A DNA stretch of 64,000 bases. Source: Rhodohalobacter sulfatireducens (GTDB lineage: Bacteria > Bacteroidota > Rhodothermia > Balneolales > Balneolaceae). Both the position numbers and the translations under genes were made by a program. Numbering within the stretch: position 1 is the stretch's first letter; every line of letters starts with the position of its first letter. The notes below the pieces were generated by a model. That model did not search any database, had not been told where the DNA came from, and saw nothing but the letters and a program-made list of their open reading frames with translations. Below, piece after piece: positions 37,359 to 45,782 of the stretch. The stretch lies in assembly GCF_022012475.1 (NCBI RefSeq), contig NZ_JAKLWS010000001.1, positions 1 through 64,000 of the forward strand. The letters are read 5' to 3'.

Positions 37359-37676
37359 TTAACCACGAACCACAACCGCACCATACGGAATTCTATGCCT
37401 GATACTATGGCATGATACCGGGGGCGGCTGTTGTCCCGGAGGACGGTCGTCTAACCAAACACGGCATTTCCCTGGAGGTGGCATATGTCCGGGAGGTATC
37501 TTTATATGATGCTTTCTTCCTATTCGGTGATGTTCTCTTCTCGGTTCGTCTTTTCGCGGCGGATCACCGATAACCACAGGTTCTGGTTCAATAAGGATTC
37601 CACCCGATACCATACATCCAGACATCAAAGTGCCAAAGAGTATAAATGCAATCAGTTTAAGCAGGGTCATTTTCAT
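37359..37676 (-). CDS. Small Pro/His-rich lipoprotein of unknown function
   Basis: A 105-aa protein with a lipobox (MSGC at residues 18-21). The mature part is rich in proline, histidine and arginine: HHRIGRKHHIKIPPGHMPP followed by GKCRVWLDDRPPGQQPPPVSC. The PPGxCRxW...PPGQQPP pattern occurs in small exported proteins of many environmental bacteria, but no function is known to me. The two mature cysteines may form a disulfide. It converges on crcB and is 11 bases away. Confidence 0.65.
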   Translation of the reverse strand: MKMTLLKLIAFILFGTLMSGCMVSGGILIEPEPVVIGDPPRKDEPRREHHRIGRKHHIKIPPGHMPPPGKCRVWLDDRPPGQQPPPVSCHSIRHRIPYGAVVVRG

Positions 37677-37843
37677 GGCTATACTATTCGATTCCCATTA
37701 TTCAAATCAATCATATTATTGATCAGATTACAGTTTAGCTGCCGATTTGTTTCTGCAAAAATGCAAAATCACATCAATATGCGATGCTTTTGAGGGATTG
37801 AGATCCAGAATGGAAGAAACAATCTGAACGGAGGGCTGTTTAA

Positions 37844-38560
37844 ATGTTCGAATCAGAAATTAACCAATTGAAGACTATAATGTATAGAACATCAAAATTA
37901 TCATTTATCATCTCAACAGTTTTAGCTTTATCAATCCTGATGTCCGGATGCTCTCAATGGAGTAAAACGGCTAAAGGAGGCGTAATAGGGAGTGGTGCCG
38001 GTGCAGCAGCGGGGGCGGTTATAGGTAAAACACTTGGAAATACAGCAGCCGGCGCTATTGCCGGTGCAGCCGTTGGAGGCACGGTTGGTGCTATCATCGG
38101 ACGCCAGATGGATAAGAAAGCAGCCGAACTTGAAGAAAATCTTGAAGGAGCAGAAATCCAACGTGTTGAAGAGGGAATTGCGGTCAGTTTCGACACCGGT
38201 TTGTTGTATGATTTTGACTCAGCTGAATTGAGACCTGAAGCGATGGAAAATCTAAAGCAGTTAGCAGAAATCATGGGAGAGGATGATAATACCGAACTCC
38301 TGATTGTAGGTCACACCGATTCTGTTGGACGGGAAAGTTACAACCAGAATTTAAGTGAACGACGCGCAGACTCAGCCGCAGATTATATTATTTCGCAGGG
38401 TATCGCCGCTAATCGTGTTGATACTGAAGGACGAGGAGAAAGCGAACCAATTGCGGAAAACGATACTGAAGCAGGGCGTCAGGAAAACCGACGCGTAGAG
38501 GTAGCTATCTTTGCGAGTGATGAATATATCTCCGAACTGCAGGAAGCCCAGGAAGACTAA
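37844..38560 (+). CDS. OmpA family lipoprotein with glycine-zipper region
   Basis: A 238-aa protein. ATG 37844 has GGAGG nine bases upstream; ATG 37880 would give a shorter signal. The lipobox is MSGC (C36 from the first start). Residues about 45-95 are a Gly/Ala-rich glycine zipper (GSGAGAAAGAVIG). Residues about 120-230 are an OmpA domain with NQNLSERRADSAADYI and GRGESEPIAENDT, the peptidoglycan-binding signature. Likely role: anchoring the outer membrane to the cell wall. Confidence 0.88.
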   Translation: MFESEINQLKTIMYRTSKLSFIISTVLALSILMSGCSQWSKTAKGGVIGSGAGAAAGAVIGKTLGNTAAGAIAGAAVGGTVGAIIGRQMDKKAAELEENLEGAEIQRVEEGIAVSFDTGLLYDFDSAELRPEAMENLKQLAEIMGEDDNTELLIVGHTDSVGRESYNQNLSERRADSAADYIISQGIAANRVDTEGRGESEPIAENDTEAGRQENRRVEVAIFASDEYISELQEAQED

Positions 38561-38642
38561 TTTCTATGAATTCCCTCTGATAACTTAGGATGACTGTTAA
38601 TCCGACTACTTTTTTAGATACTTCGTATTTATTATCAATTGA

Positions 38643-38719
38643 GACTTTGACCCCGAATGGGGTCGCATATAACAGCCCAGGGTCAATCCTGCAAAGCGGG
38701 ATGCAACCCTGGGTCAAGA
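38643..38719. repeat. REP-like double hairpin element
   Basis: GACCCCGAATGGGGTC forms one hairpin. GCCCAGGGT and ACCCTGGGT form a second around ATCCTGCAAAGCGGGAT, which itself folds. This resembles REP units mobilised by RAYT transposases in other genomes; no RAYT gene is in the window. The rest of the 38561-38961 gap holds a further CAGGGTTGGGCG stretch and no gene. Confidence 0.65.
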
Positions 38720-39000
38720 AGTCAACTCCTGAAAACCCAAGGCGAAAATTAAGCACCACCACCGAAACTTTATCGCAGGGTTGGGCGATAAGTTCTTAAA
38801 GGGGATGCAACTCAAGTTATGGTCAGCGAATTGACTATGAACCAACTCATCTGCGAAGCTTTTGTTTGGAAATATTCTCAAAATGATACAACGAATGCCG
38901 GTAAAAATTTGAGGTTCAACTTTCGAGTAGACCGATACAGGGAATTTAGTATTTTAGGTTAATGAAACAGTTGAATGAACGATCCCTTATAAAACTCACC

Positions 39001-39753
39001 ATGAAAGAGAATTTCTTAAATCGGTTACCGGCATTTTTATTTTTACTACTCTTTTTAAGCTCTGCTCAGGTAACAGCCCAAACATGTCCGGCCGACGCTC
39101 CTGCATTAACTCCCGCAACTCTGCAGGAAGAATGGGCCGTGGAATGGTGGATGCCCCGCCACGAAGCCAAACTTGAAGAAGAGGGTCGTGAAGATGCAAA
39201 ACTACTCTTCATTGGAAATTCAATCACGCACGGATGGGAAGATTCGGGAAAGGAAGTTTGGAATGAATATTATGCTCCTTACGGTGGCTACAATATCGGG
39301 TTCGGTGGTGATCGAACTGAGAATGTTTTATGGAGATTTCAGAATGGTGAACTGGATGAAATCGATCCGGAGCTGGCAATTCTTATGATCGGCACAAATA
39401 ATACCGGTCATAGACAGGATCCACCCGAGTGCACCGCCAGGGGAATTGAGATGATTTTAGATGAATTGAAACAACGATTACCAGATACCGAAGTCCTCAT
39501 GTTAGCGATTTTCCCGAGAGAGTCTTCTCCCGATGGCGAGTTGCGTCAGCTGAATAGTCAAATCAATGAAAGAATTGCGCAATTTGCAGATGGCGAACGC
39601 GTTCACTTTCTGAACATCAATGATACCTTTTTGGATGACAATGGTGTTTTATCTGAAGAGATTATGCCGGATTTGCTCCATCCCAACGAATATGGGTATC
39701 AGCTTTGGGCAGAGGCCATGCAGCCAATAATTGATGAATTATTAAAAAACTAA
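39001..39753 (+). CDS. SGNH/GDSL hydrolase, exported
   Basis: About 250 aa. ATG 39001 gives a good signal peptide (MKENFLNRLPAFLFLLLFL, cleaved near TAQ); ATG 38962 would add 13 residues. Block I is FIGNSITHGW with the serine nucleophile, block II includes GFGGDRTENVLWR, block III is MIGTNNTGH, and block V is DLLHPNEYGY with the Asp/His pair. It resembles the PAF acetylhydrolase-like and carbohydrate esterase members. Substrate is unknown. It stands alone between repeats and the copper island. Confidence 0.88.
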   Translation: MKENFLNRLPAFLFLLLFLSSAQVTAQTCPADAPALTPATLQEEWAVEWWMPRHEAKLEEEGREDAKLLFIGNSITHGWEDSGKEVWNEYYAPYGGYNIGFGGDRTENVLWRFQNGELDEIDPELAILMIGTNNTGHRQDPPECTARGIEMILDELKQRLPDTEVLMLAIFPRESSPDGELRQLNSQINERIAQFADGERVHFLNINDTFLDDNGVLSEEIMPDLLHPNEYGYQLWAEAMQPIIDELLKN

Positions 39754-39810
39754 ATCAGTTTACTACTTGTGACTGTACCAATATTACTTTTTCTAAAATT
39801 TTTGTAATAT

Positions 39811-39820
39811 TAAGTTTGTG
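39811..39820 (+). promoter_or_regulatory. Candidate TAnnTTTG promoter box before the copper island
   Basis: TAAGTTTG (39811-39818) fits the Bacteroidota -7 consensus and ends two bases before ATG 39821. A TTTTTG lies upstream in an AT-rich tract. As with the box at 25575, this would imply a leaderless message. Confidence 0.3.
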
Positions 39821-40249
39821 ATGAAAAAATCTAAATCATATAAAATCTTTACAAAATCTGCAGCACTACTGCTGGTTTTAGGTTTATTGCTGCCATCAGT
39901 TTTACAGGCCAAACAGCTTGTAGATTTTTGCATGATGGAGATGAGTCATCATGAGATGATGGATGATTCACACGATTGCTGTATTTCAGATCAAACGAAG
40001 CAAGAAGCAACTCATAAAAATCATCACGACTGCAAAGAGGCTCAAATCTGTGCCTGTACTGTAGATATCACACAGGTAAAAAATCAATTTAGAGTCCCCA
40101 CTGCTAAATCATCTGCAGCAATTCTCTCTCAAACGGGCTTCAACTTCATAGTCACCTCGCCTGACGAGTTTATCTTTGAAGATTACTTTGCAGATGCCCT
40201 TGAACATTCTCCCCCTCTCTACCTCCAGTACGATACATTTTTGAATTAG
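39821..40249 (+). CDS. Small exported His/Cys-rich protein (HYC_CC_PP-like)
   Basis: A 142-aa protein; ATG 39821 is preferred over GTG 39818. A signal peptide (residues about 10-30) is followed by CMMEMSHHEMMDDSHDCC, HKNHHDCKEAQICAC, and a tail HSPPLYLQYDTFLN. The HDCC, CxC and PP features match small Bacteroidota proteins named HYC_CC_PP, which often precede metal transport genes. Inference: a periplasmic copper binder or sensor. The CusA gene follows 353 bases later across a repeat, so cotranscription is uncertain. Confidence 0.7.
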   Translation: MKKSKSYKIFTKSAALLLVLGLLLPSVLQAKQLVDFCMMEMSHHEMMDDSHDCCISDQTKQEATHKNHHDCKEAQICACTVDITQVKNQFRVPTAKSSAAILSQTGFNFIVTSPDEFIFEDYFADALEHSPPLYLQYDTFLN

Positions 40250-40274
40250 CATTTCTCTTTTAGGGAAGAGAGTC

Positions 40275-40443
40275 TCTCCTCCATGGAGGAGACAGAGCAT
40301 AAAGCGTTCAGCGTATGCTCAGAGGTGGGTTTTTCGTTGGGCTATTTAGTCCAAGCTTAATTTAGTTTACAAGCTTGATCAAGGCTCAACACACCCCTGA
40401 TGGTTCGCTAAACGCTCTCCCATCTGTCCCCTCTCGAGAGGGG
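40275..40443. repeat. Gene-free relative of the DUF559-flanking palindromic element
   Basis: It starts with the perfect palindrome TCTCCTCCATGGAGGAGA (40275-40292), then a GAGCATA/TATGCTC stem with the core AAGCGTTCAGCG. After about 80 bases comes an inverted core (TTCGCTAAACGCTCT at 40404-40418), and the perfect palindrome CCCCTCTCGAGAGGGG (40428-40443) closes it. Bases 40444-40602 show no gene. Confidence 0.75.
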
Positions 40444-40602
40444 AATAATTCAATTCTCTCCTACTCAAACCCATCAAAAAAACCTAAAAACCTAAAAACC
40501 GATTATACATCGGCAACTAACGACTCCCCGAAAAATCGGGACTGAAACACTCAGCATGACTAAAGACTTCCATAACTGTCGAGACTTCGAAATTCACTTA
40601 GC

Positions 40603-43600
40603 ATGACTAACAAAATCATTCGCTTTTTTCTTGAAAATAAATTAGTTGCAGTACTGCTTTTACTGGTACTGACCGGATGGGGTATCGCCACTGCGCCGTT
40701 TGACTGGAATATCGATTCCATCCCGCGCGACCCGGTTCCGGTGGATGCCATACCAAATCTCGGTGAGAATCAACAGATCGTTTATACCGAATGGCCGGGT
40801 CAGTCGCCACAGGATGTGGAAGATCAAATCACTTATCCGCTCACGACCCAACTTTTAACGGTACCCGGAGTTCGAACCGTTCGAAGTACCTCTATGACCG
40901 GCCTCTCCAGTATCTACGTGATTTTTGAAGAGGATATTGAATTCTACTGGAGTCGCTCGCGCATCCTTGAAAAACTCAATGCGTTGCCCGCCGGAACCCT
41001 ACCCGGAAATGTTCAACCGGCACTCGGTCCCGATGCCACGGCTTTGGGACAGGTGTATTGGTACACGCTTGAAGGGCGCGACGAAAACGGAGATCCGACC
41101 GGCGGCTGGGATCCACAAGAGCTTCGATCGATCCAGGATTTTTATGTGGGATACGGACTTTCCGGAGCGCAGGGTGTGGCTGAAGTCTCATCCATTGGTG
41201 GATTTGTTCGGGAATACCAGGTGGATGTCGACCCAAACAAAATGATGGTTTACGATGTTACTCTTTCGGATGTCTTTGAGGCGGTTCGCAATAGCAATGT
41301 GGAAACCGGTGCCCGAACGCTTGAGATGAACAATGCCGAATACCTGGTTCGCGGACTTGGTTATATCAAAAGTATCGACGACCTGGAATCTGCCGTTGTA
41401 AAAGTGGTGGATAACACGCCCATTCGAATTCAGGATGTGGCGTTTGTCACGATGGGTCCTGCACAGCGGCGCGGCGCCCTCGACAAAGCAGGAGCCGAAG
41501 CCGTTGGCGGCGTGGTGGTAGCCCGCCAAAATGCCAATCCCCAACAGGTGATTGACAATGTAAAAGCCAAAATTGAGGAGATCTCATCCGGACTTCCATC
41601 CAAGACTCTTTCCGATGGAACCGTCTCAAAAGTAACCATTATCCCGTTTTATGACCGCTCAGAACTGATTGGAGAAACTCTCTACACCCTTGAAGAAGCT
41701 CTCACTCTCGAAATACTGATTACGATTATCGTGATCGTGATTATGGTTCTTAATCTTCGGACCTCCATCCTGATCTCAACCATGCTGCCGCTTGCGGTTC
41801 TGATGAGCTTTATCGGCATGAAATATTTTGGCGTGGATGCTAATATCGTGGCGCTGTCCGGAATTGCAATTGCCATCGGTACCATTGTGGATATGGGCGT
41901 TATCCTGTCTGAAAACATGCTCCGCCATATGGAGGATATGGATGAAGATGAGTCGCTTCTCGAAGTAATTTACAATGCCACGGTTGAAGTTGCGTCCGCT
42001 GTGATAACGGCTGTAACAACGACGATTGTCAGTTTCCTGCCGGTCTTTACGATGATTGCGGCCGAAGGGAAACTCTTTAAACCTCTTGCCTACACAAAAA
42101 CCTTTGCCCTGATAGCATCCATAATCATAGCCATCACTTTGATTCCACCGTTTGCGCACTGGTTTTTTGGATTTAAAGTAAACAGTCGAAAACTCAAATT
42201 GGGATGGAACGGCTTATTGGTTATTAGTGGATTCGTTATTGTATTTACTGTTTCAGGATGGGCCGGACTCCTGATTTTAGGATTTGGCCTCATCAACGGT
42301 GCAGGATTTTTTCTTGATGAAAATTATCAGCAACGAATTCCGCTGCTCAATAATGTTTTGGCGGTTGCAGTCGTCACCTGGCTGCTCACAAAATATTGGC
42401 TCCCATTCGGCCCCTCCGTCTCATTCCTTGGAAACCTGATTTTTATTGTAATACTGATTGCCGTCATCCTGGTCAGTTTTTGGCTGATCATCAAATACTA
42501 TGACCGGTTGATCTCCTGGTGCCTGGATTATAAAAAGACATTTCTAGCCCTTCCTACAACGTTTGTTGTTTTGGGGATGATGATCTGGCTGGGATTTGCC
42601 TCTGTATTTGGATTTATAGCAACCGGTTTTGATGCTGTGGGGGTAAACGTTCGAACGACCTCACTCTGGTCATCTGCAACAGGTACATTCCCCGGTTTAG
42701 GCGAAGAGTTTATGCCCACTTTGGATGAAGGCGCCTTTCTATTAATGCCCACAACCATGCCACACGCGGGTGTCGAGGAAGCGATGGACGTGATGCAGAA
42801 GCTGGATATGTCTGTCGCCTCCATTCCGGAAGTGGAAACGGTCGTCGGAAAAATGGGGCGAACGAACTCCGCTCTCGATCCCGCCCCTATCTCCATGTTT
42901 GAGAATGTGATTCTTTATAAATCAGAATACAAAACGGATGAGAGCGGCCGACGAATTCGCTATCGCGTGGATGACAACGATGAATTCGTCCGGGATGAAA
43001 ATGGTGCATTGATTCCTGATTCTGACGGAGAATTCTATCGCCAGTGGCGGGATGAAATTCAATCGCCTGATGATATCTGGAATGAAATTGTTGAGGCATC
43101 CAGAATTCCGGGCACAACTTCTGCACCAAAACTTCAACCTATCCAAACACGCCTCGTGATGCTTCAGTCGGGCATGCGTGCACCAATGGGAGTTAAAGTG
43201 AAAGGCGATAATCTTGAAACGATCGAATCATTCGGACTTCAACTTGAGGATGTTCTTCGGGAGGTTCCGGGAGTCAATGCATCCTCGGTGTTTGCAGAAC
43301 GCATCGTCGGGAAACCGTATTTAGAGATCGACTGGAACCGAAATGAATTGGCACGTTACGGGCTCTCCATGCAGGATGTTCAACATTTCGTAACGGCCGG
43401 AATCGGGGGAATGCCTGTATCTACTTCGGTAGAGGGACGGGAGCGCTATGATATTCGCGTCCGTTTTGCTCGTGAACTGAGAGGTGATCCAGAATCAATT
43501 TCTGAACTTTTGGTGCCCACAAAAACCGGCACGCAAATTCCATTGGGACAACTTGCCGAGATCAATTACCGGCAGGGGCCCCAAGCGATCAAAAGTGAAG

Positions 43601-44361
43601 ACACATTCCTGGTTGGCTATGTGATTTTTGATAAGCGGGACTCCTTCGCCGAAGTAGAATTTGTGGAGAATGCCAGAACCGTTATCCAGGATCGAATCGA
43701 TTCAGGAGAGTTAATTGTCCCGGCCGGTATCAACTTTGAATTTGCCGGAAATTACGAAAACCAGGTACGTGCTGAGAAACGACTCAGCATCATCCTGCCA
43801 ATTGCCCTGGTCATCATCTTCTTGATCATGTACTTCCAGTTCAGGTCCGTAGCCACAACAGGCATGATCTTCACCAGTATTTTTGTGGCCTGGGCCGGTG
43901 GCTTTTTACTCATTTGGCTCTATGGGCAGGGGTGGTTTTTAAACATCGACCTTTTCGGACAAAACCTCAGAGAGGTCTTTCAGATGGGAACTGTCAATTT
44001 GAGTGTGGCGGTTTGGGTTGGGTTTATCGCTCTGTTTGGAATTGCGGCAGACGGCGGTGTCGTAATGGCTACGTATCTCGATCAGCTGTATGACCGAAAA
44101 CGGCCCTCAAGTTTACAAGAACTGCGGGAAGTAGTTGTTGAAGCGAGCTCACAAAGAATCCGGCCGACTCTGATGACAACCGCCACAACCATCCTGGCCC
44201 TGCTGCCGGTCTTGACATCCACCGGTCGCGGTTCGGACATCATGGTTCCAATGGCTATTCCAAGTGTTGGAGGAATGTTACTGCAGGTCATCACCCTCTT
44301 TGTGGTTCCCGTCCTCTACTTCATCTGGAAAGAATTTCAACTTAAACGGAGTATGAAATGA
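40603..44361 (+). CDS. cusA: CusA-like heavy-metal RND efflux pump, system 2 (1252 aa)
   Basis: An HME-RND pump of the Cu/Ag CusA type. It has the N-terminal periplasmic blocks WPGQSPQDVEDQITYPLT and TALGQVYWYTLEG and the fourth-segment block GIAIAIGTIVDMGVILSENM. At 1252 aa it is about 200 residues longer than E. coli CusA. The extra length includes additional hydrophobic segments around residues 530-640 and an acidic insert around 775-825. Role: expels Cu(I) or Ag(I) through the CusB and TolC partners. Its stop overlaps the next gene by four bases (ATGA). Confidence 0.9.
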   Translation: MTNKIIRFFLENKLVAVLLLLVLTGWGIATAPFDWNIDSIPRDPVPVDAIPNLGENQQIVYTEWPGQSPQDVEDQITYPLTTQLLTVPGVRTVRSTSMTGLSSIYVIFEEDIEFYWSRSRILEKLNALPAGTLPGNVQPALGPDATALGQVYWYTLEGRDENGDPTGGWDPQELRSIQDFYVGYGLSGAQGVAEVSSIGGFVREYQVDVDPNKMMVYDVTLSDVFEAVRNSNVETGARTLEMNNAEYLVRGLGYIKSIDDLESAVVKVVDNTPIRIQDVAFVTMGPAQRRGALDKAGAEAVGGVVVARQNANPQQVIDNVKAKIEEISSGLPSKTLSDGTVSKVTIIPFYDRSELIGETLYTLEEALTLEILITIIVIVIMVLNLRTSILISTMLPLAVLMSFIGMKYFGVDANIVALSGIAIAIGTIVDMGVILSENMLRHMEDMDEDESLLEVIYNATVEVASAVITAVTTTIVSFLPVFTMIAAEGKLFKPLAYTKTFALIASIIIAITLIPPFAHWFFGFKVNSRKLKLGWNGLLVISGFVIVFTVSGWAGLLILGFGLINGAGFFLDENYQQRIPLLNNVLAVAVVTWLLTKYWLPFGPSVSFLGNLIFIVILIAVILVSFWLIIKYYDRLISWCLDYKKTFLALPTTFVVLGMMIWLGFASVFGFIATGFDAVGVNVRTTSLWSSATGTFPGLGEEFMPTLDEGAFLLMPTTMPHAGVEEAMDVMQKLDMSVASIPEVETVVGKMGRTNSALDPAPISMFENVILYKSEYKTDESGRRIRYRVDDNDEFVRDENGALIPDSDGEFYRQWRDEIQSPDDIWNEIVEASRIPGTTSAPKLQPIQTRLVMLQSGMRAPMGVKVKGDNLETIESFGLQLEDVLREVPGVNASSVFAERIVGKPYLEIDWNRNELARYGLSMQDVQHFVTAGIGGMPVSTSVEGRERYDIRVRFARELRGDPESISELLVPTKTGTQIPLGQLAEINYRQGPQAIKSEDTFLVGYVIFDKRDSFAEVEFVENARTVIQDRIDSGELIVPAGINFEFAGNYENQVRAEKRLSIILPIALVIIFLIMYFQFRSVATTGMIFTSIFVAWAGGFLLIWLYGQGWFLNIDLFGQNLREVFQMGTVNLSVAVWVGFIALFGIAADGGVVMATYLDQLYDRKRPSSLQELREVVVEASSQRIRPTLMTTATTILALLPVLTSTGRGSDIMVPMAIPSVGGMLLQVITLFVVPVLYFIWKEFQLKRSMK

Positions 44362-45692
44362 ACACTACAGAATATCGAATAATGAACAAAAGAATATCGA
44401 ATGCTGAAGTTTACTCAGCGAACGCTCTGCGAACCCTGCGGTTGATTCTTTTTACTCTCATTATGGCAATGCCCTTTTTGCTGAATGCGCAATCCATCGA
44501 AGATTACCAAAAGATCGCAGCAGAGAATAATCCTGAAGTACGGTCTGCTTTTCATCAATATCTTGCGAGCCTGGAAGAACCGGATCAAATGGGTGTTTTG
44601 CCTGATCCTGAGATTGCCTTTGCTTATTTCATCAGTCCGATTGAAACTCGCCTCGGCCCCCAACAGGCACGCATTTCCCTCACGCAGATGTTTCCCTGGT
44701 TTGGAACTCTTGGTGATAAACGGGAAATAGCATCCATTCAAACAAAAGCTCATTTCGAGACATTTCGGGAAACACGAAATCGGGTATTCTATCAAACCGA
44801 AAAAGCCTTTCTGGATCTCTACGAGTTAGATCGAAGTATCGAAATAGCGAAAGAGAATCTTGAGATCCTGAACTCGTTAGTGGAGATCAGCCTTCGCCGA
44901 TATGAAACTAATCAAGCCACACAAGTTGATGTATTGCGAGCCCAGATTGAACAGGAAGACCTGAAGACACAACTGGCACTTCTTCGGGATAACCGGACTG
45001 TCCTGGAACAGAAAATCAGTGAACTGCTTAACCATCCGGAAAATATTCAGATTCACGTTCCGGATACTCTGCATGCGGATCTTCTTTTGGATGATTCTCA
45101 ATCACTGAGAAATCAATTGATTCAGGAAAATCCAATACTGTCCCGGCTGCGATATCAAGAGGAATCCTCCAAAGAGATGAAGGAGTTAGCGGCTAAAGAT
45201 GGCAAACCATCTTTTGGGATTGGTGCTGATTACATCTTTACAGGTGAACGTACAGATATGGCCGGGTTGACTGACAATGGAAAAGACGCCTTAATTGCAC
45301 GTGCAAGTTTTAGGATTCCGTTGTTCAGAAATAAGTATAATGCGCAGGTTCAACAAGCAGAACAAAATATTCAGTCAGCGCAAATGCAGATTTCATCCAA
45401 AGAAAATTCTCTTGAAACCGACTTGGATGAATCTTTAAGAGACTATTATGATGCAGACCGTCGGTTTGAGTTGTACGATCAAACACAGATCCAGCGAGTG
45501 AACCAGGCTCTCACCATCATGATGCAAGCATACTCAGCGGACAGCTCCAATTTTGAAGAGATTCTCCGTATGCAACGGAAGTTGCTTGACTACCAACTCA
45601 ACCGAATTCAAGCTCTCGCTGATATGTATAAGGCAGCCGCATACGTCGAGTATTTGACAGGACAGAACAATATCAATCCAAACGAAATTTAA
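44358..45692 (+). CDS. TolC family outer membrane protein, system 2
   Basis: A 444-aa protein overlapping cusA by four bases. A late signal segment (LRLILFTLIMAMPFLLNAQ, ending near residue 46) suggests the true start may be one of the nearby ATGs such as 44382. The mature part has the two efflux repeats (DYQKIAAENNPEVRSAFHQ; VDVLRAQIEQEDLKTQLAL) of CusC-like channels. It acts with the CusA and CusB products. Confidence 0.87.
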   Translation: MNTTEYRIMNKRISNAEVYSANALRTLRLILFTLIMAMPFLLNAQSIEDYQKIAAENNPEVRSAFHQYLASLEEPDQMGVLPDPEIAFAYFISPIETRLGPQQARISLTQMFPWFGTLGDKREIASIQTKAHFETFRETRNRVFYQTEKAFLDLYELDRSIEIAKENLEILNSLVEISLRRYETNQATQVDVLRAQIEQEDLKTQLALLRDNRTVLEQKISELLNHPENIQIHVPDTLHADLLLDDSQSLRNQLIQENPILSRLRYQEESSKEMKELAAKDGKPSFGIGADYIFTGERTDMAGLTDNGKDALIARASFRIPLFRNKYNAQVQQAEQNIQSAQMQISSKENSLETDLDESLRDYYDADRRFELYDQTQIQRVNQALTIMMQAYSADSSNFEEILRMQRKLLDYQLNRIQALADMYKAAAYVEYLTGQNNINPNEI

Positions 45693-45701
45693 ATAGATAA
45701 A

Positions 45702-45769
45702 CAGTATTGAGTAGCAAGTATTAAGAAAAACTGAACCATCTCAATACTTACTACTTGATACTCACTACT
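45702..45769. repeat. Imperfect inverted repeat between tolC-like and cusB-like genes
   Basis: AGTATTGAGTAGCAAGTATT and its imperfect complement TACTTACTACTTGATACTCA lie in the 90-base gap. It contains the simple units AGTAT and GAGTA and could be a slipped repeat insertion. Confidence 0.5.
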
Positions 45770-45782
45770 AAACTCAAAAATC

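Noticed and set aside
41188-41544. Open frames opposite the cusA coding strand
   Set aside because: They show no family resemblance and follow the codon structure of the real gene; the same holds for other antisense frames in the window.
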